In this document: piece after piece, positions 58,068-64,000 of the stretch
Layout of the letters: each line of letters starts with the position of its first letter
How positions within the stretch are numbered: position 1 is the first letter of the stretch
Origin: Nyssa sinensis
Taxonomy: Eukaryota; Streptophyta; Magnoliopsida; Cornales; Nyssaceae
DNA length: 64,000 bases
Direction of reading: 5' to 3'
Assembly: GCA_008638375.1 (NCBI GenBank)
Contig: CM018038.1
Location: 16,018,515-16,082,514 of the forward strand
Program-made: the position numbers and the translations under genes
The notes under the pieces: model-generated
Databases searched by the model: none
Told to the model about the DNA's origin: nothing
Seen by the model: the letters and a program-made list of their open reading frames with translations, nothing else

Positions 58068-58677
58068 TGCCAGACCCTAAGTAAGCTTAGTTGTCATGGG
58101 CATACTTGGTGGCACCTTACACCAAGTCATGATCTAAGTCAGGCAAACAAGGTGATTGATGACCTTACGCAACAGATCGTAGTTGTTCTTGTTAGGCCAA
58201 GAAATTGTACTTTAGCATATATATGGGCGAGTTAGTCTCCCCCACTGAGTTATGGTGTTACAAGGGATTGTATGTACTCCCGTCGGACTGACAATTGTTC
58301 CTAAGACATATATAAGGGGGTCTTCCTCCCACCACCCCAAGGCATGAGAGCAGCATGCCTAGGCAAGCCTTGGCACGACGTGGCTTGCTCAAGCCCTATG
58401 GACCCTTCGATATTGCCTATTTGGATTGGGGTAGATCGTAAGGCATAACTCAGTAGCATTATGGTTGAATTACATTGGCAACGTGGGAATGATTATGGTA
58501 GCGGAAGGTTGACTAAATGAGTGTCACGGCATGTGTCGGACACATGACTTGACAGCATGGCATGGGTGCACCCCAGCATGCAAGCAGTTGAATGCCTGAC
58601 CACGAACGAGGTTGGTTTGCTCTATTCGTAACTGTTGGACGCGTGAACAAGTTGGGCTACCTTTGTGCACATCAGAC

Positions 58678-58712
<35 letters not shown>

Positions 58713-59152
58713 ACACGTGTGAGTATATATATAACACATGTAATGTACTGGCATGGTAGTTACAACAAGTGGCAAACAATTCTCCTCCATGAAGATAGTA
58801 GTTTGCTGCAGCTTTGTGGGAGTGGCAGCAAGGCAGGAGTAGTTCTTAGTAACTGTCATACTTTAGGTGGCGTAGCCAGATTAGTCCAACAAAGCCTTGG
58901 GCGGTTGGGGGTGTCAACTGCCATCTCCTCTGTGTATTTAAACACACCAAGGTCCTACAATGGAGGTAGAGAGCCTTTGGTCGGATTAGGATTCCTTTGT
59001 GATCTGATTGATGTCAATATAAAGGTTTAGGAGTGTTTTTCCTGTAAACATGTTCTGTGTTGTGTGTTGTGTTTATTGTGTGTGTATTACCTAACGAATT
59101 GAGGACTCGTTGCAGAGGCAACGTCATCATTGGGGTGACATTGCTGCAAGCA
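58068..59152 (+). repeat. 3' LTR of the chromovirus-type element
   Basis: It starts TGCCAGACCCTAAGTAAG and ends GCTGCAAGCA, matching 52703-53807 throughout. An (AT)n run at 58684-58711 is longer than in the left LTR. Confidence 0.85.
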
Positions 59153-59230
59153 AAAGTTGACCCTATGATATTTAGATTTATATAAATGAGAGTATTTAAT
59201 AAAATATTAAAAGATATTTATATAATTTAA

Positions 59231-59367
59231 GAGTAATGCTAAGTATACCGAATACTGGATGACATCATCCATCATAATTCTTCTTTAAAATTTAAATAAA
59301 AGACCAAACATATCCATTAATTACAAAAATGTCATTGACACATTATCCGGTATACCTAGCCTTTTTC
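59231..59367. mobile_element. Short MULE-type MITE, 137 bp
   Basis: The left end GAGTAATGCTAAGTATACC and the reverse complement of the right end, GAAAAAGGCTAGGTATACC, are inverted repeats. They are flanked by a perfect 9-bp target duplication, ataatttaa, at 59222-59230 and 59368-59376. A 9-bp duplication points to the Mutator superfamily. Confidence 0.82.
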
Positions 59368-59376
59368 ATAATTTAA

Positions 59377-59684
59377 ATATATCATCGGAGCAAAAGGCAG
59401 AGACCTTGCCCTATTCCTACGTTGAACTCTTGTCTCATTATTTTTCCTCCTCCTTGCCTTATCTTATTTATTTTCTTTCCAAACCCTTTTCATTAAGAAT
59501 GGGACACGGACTAAACAAATTAACATCCTTATCCACAACATGATTTCAAAACCCAGTTACTTACACTCTATCCATGGTTTAGCAACTCATATATGAACAC
59601 ATCTCTCTTGGTCGAATCAACTAAACTAAATCTATTTTCAAAAGCACCCATAGTTTTTTAAGCTTAGATATATGCAATTGATCT
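59377..59684. other. Spacer, nothing identified
   Basis: About 300 bases between the short MITE and the next LTR. No gene or repeat with defined ends is visible. Confidence 0.45.
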
Positions 59685-60178
59685 TGTTGGCCAATTAAAC
59701 CAAGCCCATAAATTTTAGGAAGTTTTTTAATTTGGTTTATTGAGTCCTAATAATATTTGGAGTCTTTTTGGGTAGTCCTAATTGCAGTTGGACTAATATT
59801 CTAATGAGAGTTAGTTTTCTGATTATAGTTAAATAAGATATACTAGTTTGTATGAGATTAGATATCCTAATTAATATAGGATTTAGAGTTAATGTTATAT
59901 ATATGTGTGTCTCTGTCACATTGAGTTGTGAGTCACAAAAATAATAGAAAAGTGTGGTGAGTGGTGGAAAAATATAGAAATGGCAGAATGCAGTGGGCTG
60001 AATAGATGTGAGGTGAGATTGCCACAATGGTAGACATGAGGGTCTTGTTGTGAGAGTGGATTGCTATGTGAGTTTTCTTCAATAAAATATTAGTTTGTTC
60101 ACTTTATTTCTTCTCTTATTTTTTTTTGTTCAACAATTAGTATAATTATTGGTATTATAGTAATTTTTAGATTTTACA
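59685..60178 (+). repeat. 5' LTR of a further LTR element
   Basis: It starts TGTTGGCCAATTAAACCAAG and ends TTTTTAGATTTTACA, about 494 bp. Two bases later comes TGGTATCAAAGC, a primer-binding site. It holds a TATA-like 'gttatatatatgtg' near 59893. No matching 3' LTR lies in the window, so the element is either truncated or continues beyond 64000. Confidence 0.65.
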
Positions 60179-60180
60179 TT

Positions 60181-60252
60181 TGGTATCAAAGCGGTTTTAA
60201 ATCTTACATTTGGTATCAGAGCAACTTTACATCTTACATTTGGTATCAGAGC
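60181..60252 (+). other. Triplicated initiator-tRNA primer-binding site
   Basis: TGGTATCAAAGC at 60181 and TGGTATCAGAGC at 60211 and 60241 have an exact 30-bp period. The last two are the standard plant site complementary to initiator tRNA-Met. A second repeat series, 'agagccaattacgat', follows to about 60350. Confidence 0.75.
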
Positions 60253-60400
60253 CAATTACGATTTTGAGATTATTGGAAGAGCCAATTACGATCTTAGGGT
60301 AACTTATCAAAGCCAAGTTTGATCTTGGGAGAGCCAATTACGATCTTGGAGGTAATTTATCATAGTTTTGTCTCAATCTTGGGAAGCTACAGAAAACTAA

Positions 60401-61137
60401 GGCTGTGTTTGGATACATATCCAAAACAAATTTTTTTAACACAAAAAACTGAAAACCTATTTGTTTGTGAGACCCATCCTTGACTGAATTCGAAACACTT
60501 CTTTAAAAAGCTTCACACGATTTTCAAAACATATCACCGCCACTGTCAATAATGTATCTCACTCTCTCCAATACATATATCTTACACTGGTAGGGTTTTG
60601 CGATGCCCAAATAGTACAGGGGTCTTGGCCATGGAGCACAGGGTGGTGGCAGCGATGGACACCACACGTGGTGCCAACAACAGAGGTGGTGGCATTATGA
60701 GCTGGTTGTGATAGGTGACGATGGTCGTGGAGCACAACTGGGCCAACGACAAAGGTGAAGGAGGTCAACGAGGGTCCTCGGCATCTGTGGGTGATGGATT
60801 TCCTTGACAGAGGAAATCTAAAGAGATAGGTTTAACCATGTGTTAGGATCTAATGTGGCATATGGTTTCGTGAGCCCATTTGACTTGACCATAAAAATCT
60901 TGACTCTTGATATCTTACTTGTATGATGTATGATTGTGGTGATTAATGATATTAGTATTTTAAAAAGGTGGAGAAAGCCTTTTTTTTTTAATTCAGATTA
61001 TATCCAAACACTTTTTCATATTTTTAAAATTCAAATTATCATATCCAAACGCATTTTCACAGTTTTTAAAAAATTAATTACAAAATTCTTAAACACATTT
61101 TAGAAAATCATATCTGAATCATTATCCAAACGCACCC
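60401..61137. mobile_element. Tourist-like element with GC-rich core
   Basis: The left end GGCTGTGTTTGGATA and the reverse complement of the right end, GGGTGCGTTTGGATA, are inverted repeats. They are flanked by TAA (60398-60400) and TAA (61138-61140), the PIF/Harbinger target. The 737-bp element sits in the leader of the LTR element. An internal block (60595-60790) is GC-rich and unlike its surroundings, with repeated 'ggtggtggc' and 'catggagcacag' motifs. Confidence 0.72.
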
Positions 61138-61430
61138 TAAAGTTTGGTCTCATTCTTGGATTATTGCAGAGAACTGTAGTTCTCGTTTTACTTAAGATTG
61201 CGATCTTGAGTGGTTTGTTGAAGAGTTGTTCGATTGAAATTCGATGATTGTATGGATTAGAAGAAAGATCTTGCGGTGGTACAAATACTTGTGAAGCAAA
61301 AAAAAATTCTGGTTTAATCGATAGGGGGGCCAGCTTGATTAGATTGAAGGAAAAAAAAATGGGGACGTCGAGATCAATTTTTAGACAAACTTAGGTATGT
61401 GATTTAAATAAATTGTTGATTTGAAATTAT

Positions 61431-62225
61431 AGAGAAAGTTTTGGTTAATGGACAAAAGTTTGAGAATTTAAGAGTATGTGGTCAGAATATTGATGAATGG
61501 TTACATCGTGTCACACTATATATTAATGCTTGCAATGTATTTAATGTATTACATATTGTATTGAAACGTTTATCAAAAGAACTTTATGAGAAAAAGTTAA
61601 ATGGTTTTACTAGATAATAAGGAAGACAATACATTAGACACATTGGAATACTTTTGTTTGCACACAAAACTATCCACCACCACATAAGTTTTGGTTTAAT
61701 CTTACTTTGGCATATAAAAATAAACTACGGAACAGTTATGAATCTCCCATAAACAGTTATTGGATGGTTGATTTTGAAAGAGATAAGCTTGACGAAAATA
61801 AAGAGATTAATGGTTCAAAATTATTTTCAGAATTCATTCCAATTTGGGATGATTCATATATCGTGTTGAATTTAGATTCATATGATATTGACTACTTCAT
61901 CAATATTTCTGAGGAAGAAAATATTAGTTGTAAGGAAAGAAATATTTTGGAAGTTGAAGAAGATGAAAATAATTGTATGGTTGAAAGGTTGACTTTGGCT
62001 CGTAGTGATGAAAATTTGCATTTGTTAGAAATTTCTTTTGGTGAATTAAGAGATGTTGAAGAATTATTTCAGCCTACTCAGTTTGAGAATTTAATTGTTG
62101 TGAAAGAAATTTTTTTTGCATGTTTTAGTATTGATGCAGTTGAAGATTTTGAAAATTTTAGCCTTACTCAAGAATCGTTTACAGACAAACAATTTTTATC
62201 ATCAAGAGTACATAGTAGTTCTTAA
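61431..62225 (+). CDS. Unidentified ORFs inside the LTR element remnant
   Basis: Two adjacent plus-strand coding-like stretches. The first (61431-61617) has no good ATG and reads VNGQKFENLRVCGQNIDEWL before a stop, about 62 residues. The second (61707-62225) is a clean 172-residue ORF starting MAYKNKLRNSYESPINSYWM, strongly acidic, with ISEEEN and EVEEDENN runs. I recognise no domain. Their position downstream of a 5' LTR and primer site suggests they belong to a non-autonomous or truncated element and not to a host gene. Codon use is AT-rich. Confidence 0.4.
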
Positions 62226-63755
62226 CTTCAATTCATTCTGTACGTCACAAAATAATAAAATAGTTAACAACTACTAAGTACTACAGAAGTGATAGTGGAA
62301 TTGCATGTCCGCCATCGATTCTTGAACAGGTCTAAGGTTTAATGAATGCATGAATGCATCAATTAAAAATTATAAAATAAAATTAAACTACTAATCAAGA
62401 AATAATCATAAAAGTCATTTCAAAAGGCTCGGCAAAAAACATACTTGTTAGTTGGTTTCAAAATGCTCATTCCAAAAGTAAATGCAAAATCTCACATCAA
62501 ATAAATAAATAAAATAGGAAAGCAACCATATACAATCACATGACAGTAAAAAAAAAAAAAAAAATATTACTTAATTTGAAAGCATTATTTACATGCTTCA
62601 GACCAAAGGAGAATTTGAGAAGTTTCCCAACATCAGTTCTTATCTATTCTCATTAATATTCAATCAACAGTTCATTGCATAACCAATATAAACTCATATA
62701 CTATACAAATGTAACATATACATCAATCCATACTGTAATACCCCAAAAATCCAACATGCCTTAGACTGCACCCAACCTAATAAAATTAGGTTATGTCACA
62801 GTAATAATCAATATAGTCCCAAATACAGTAAGTCATAACGGGATTATTTTTCGAAGATATGAAATGAATCACCAAAAAATGGAATATGCTTGAAAAATAG
62901 CTAACTTAGTCGACCGAGTACTAAGATGAATAAATGGGACCGATGCGAAGACTTAATTTTGAAAATAATGTAAAGTATGAACGGGCATCCAATATAGGTA
63001 AAATAAATAATAATAATAATGCCAAAGCCCGACTTTAAGTCAAACTTGCCAGTATTCCATAAATTAATATTTTATGAAAAACGATAATAAATACCGGGAG
63101 ATATCCTATGTACGCATGTATAAGTATACCAAGTAATATGTCTGTAATACATGATATGTATAAATATAATAAAAATATTTAAGTAGATATATATATATAT
63201 ATATATAAAACTGAAAGGATTATAAAAGAAAAACCGAAGGCTGCTCGTGCATATAATGTATATATGTATGTATATATATATATAATATTATAAAACTAGA
63301 AGCTTCCAATGGAAGCTAGCAGGTCATGTATATAAGCAGCCGAAACTGCTGGAAAAAGAGAGATATAACAGCGTGGAAGCTGCTGGAACAATTGAGAATT
63401 TTACAAAAAGGGGCAGCGTTGGAAGCTTCTAGCAGGAAGCTTGTTGGAAAATATGAAGATAATTTTGGAAGCTTCTTGAAAAAGTTGGAACAGTGGAAAA
63501 AAGAGGAAGAGGGGCAACACGTCTGAGGAACTAAAAGAGTAGAGAAACTCTTGAAGCTTCTACATAAAGTCTCTAGTCAAAGCACATGTGGGATATAATA
63601 TTGATGCAATCAGGATATAATATTGATGATTTCGTTCAAGAAGCTCAAACACGGTGGCTCGACGTCCTTGCAGCAAAATAGGCGATGGGTTGCGCCGTTC
63701 ACGTTCTGGCCGGCGATGGGTTGCGTCGTTCACGTTCTGGTAGTGGTTTCAAATA

Positions 63756-63788
<33 letters not shown>

Positions 63789-64000
63789 AACACATAAATA
63801 TATGGGTTGGCCGTTGGCAAGGGAAAGAGAGGGATACCTCTGATGGTCTGAACTGAACTGTAGTCCCTGGAGAAGCAAGCTCGACTTACAGCGAAATCGA
63901 CGATGGCGATGGGTATTGCACCATTCCTGTTCTGGCCGTTCCCGTTTCTGCAGCAAGTAGTGGTGATGTTGGTTGCAACGTGAAGAAGGTTTAGATTAGG
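62226..64000. other. Repeat-rich window end, no gene identified
   Basis: Contents: poly-A (62549-62566); (AT)n runs at 63188-63206 and 63767-63788; a region (63297-63570) in which 'gaagcttc' or 'ggaagct' recurs many times and leaves a spurious 66-codon frame; and a GC-richer direct repeat of 31 bp at 63681-63742 ('ggcgatgggttgcg' with 'cgttcacgttctgg') with a third diverged copy near 63905. The 62730-63100 segment resembles old retroelement DNA but has no ends I can define. Confidence 0.45.
63681..63742. repeat. 31-bp direct repeat, 2 copies
   Basis: 'ggcgatgggttgcg(c/t)cgt' with 'tcacgttctgg' occurs at 63681 and 63712. A third, diverged copy (ggcgatgggtattgc, ccgttctgg-like) is at about 63905-63945. 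Confidence 0.85.

Larger units (their letters stand above)
52703..59152 (+). mobile_element. Ty3/gypsy chromovirus-type LTR element, decayed
   Basis: Two LTRs of about 1.1 kb (52703-53807 and 58068-59152) enclose gag, protease, reverse transcriptase, integrase and a terminal chromodomain on the plus strand. The polyprotein is broken by stops and lacks its RNase H region. A clean target duplication was not found: tttag precedes the left LTR, and the same five bases occur only 18 bp beyond the apparent right end. LTR divergence is over 10 percent in the parts compared, so it is old. Confidence 0.88.

Noticed and set aside
63326..63526. 66-codon Lys/Glu-rich frame near the window end
   Set aside because: It arises from the repeated 'gaagctt' words and has no independent support.

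Overview
This is nuclear DNA of a flowering plant. It is AT-rich, has GT-AG introns, carries many microsatellites and small transposons, and holds plant-type genes with a plastid transit peptide and a Golgi xylan-synthesis enzyme. The proteins look eudicot and the large intergenic spaces loaded with old LTR elements fit a woody dicot, but family or species cannot be fixed from the sequence. Protein-family calls come from my own reading of the translated exons, not from a database search.

Layout. (1) 100-4167, minus: glutamyl-tRNA reductase (HEMA), three exons, 553 residues, with a hAT-type MITE in intron 1. (2) 4168-17700: gene-poor, AT-rich DNA with long AG/AT microsatellites, two MITEs whose target-site duplications can be read, a cluster of palindromic repeats and a LINE remnant. 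(3) 18050-26506, plus: ATP-dependent phosphoenolpyruvate carboxykinase, 12 exons, 664 residues, with MITEs in introns 2 and 4. (4) 29639-30810, minus: UFC1, the UFM1-conjugating enzyme, three exons, 174 residues. (5) 32993-36283, minus: a GT43 glycosyltransferase of the IRX9H type, three exons, 407 residues. (6) 38133-40565: MITEs and AT-rich spacer. (7) 40566-52360: a large Ty3/gypsy element of the Tat type on the minus strand, with 5-bp target-site duplications. It carries an extra gene region on the opposite strand and complex tandem repeats, and one LTR is split by a solo LTR of another family. (8) 52703-59152: a decayed chromodomain Ty3/gypsy element on the plus strand that has lost its RNase H region. 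(9) 59231-64000: a MULE-type MITE, then a 5' LTR and leader of another LTR element with three tandem primer-binding sites, a Tourist-like insertion, an unidentified acidic ORF and repeat-rich DNA to the window end.

The four host genes do not form one pathway: tetrapyrrole synthesis, gluconeogenesis/organic-acid metabolism, protein ufmylation and xylan synthesis. UFC1 and IRX9H are also close neighbours in Arabidopsis (At1g27530 and At1g27600), so that pair probably reflects conserved microsynteny.

The most unusual structure is inside the Tat-type element. A plus-strand accessory gene with its own TATA box, apparent introns and a match to the 'putative gypsy-type transposon' domain converges on the minus-strand gag-pol. 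Between them lie a 40-bp tandem array and a 60/31-bp array organised into 211-bp higher-order units, like a satellite in the making.
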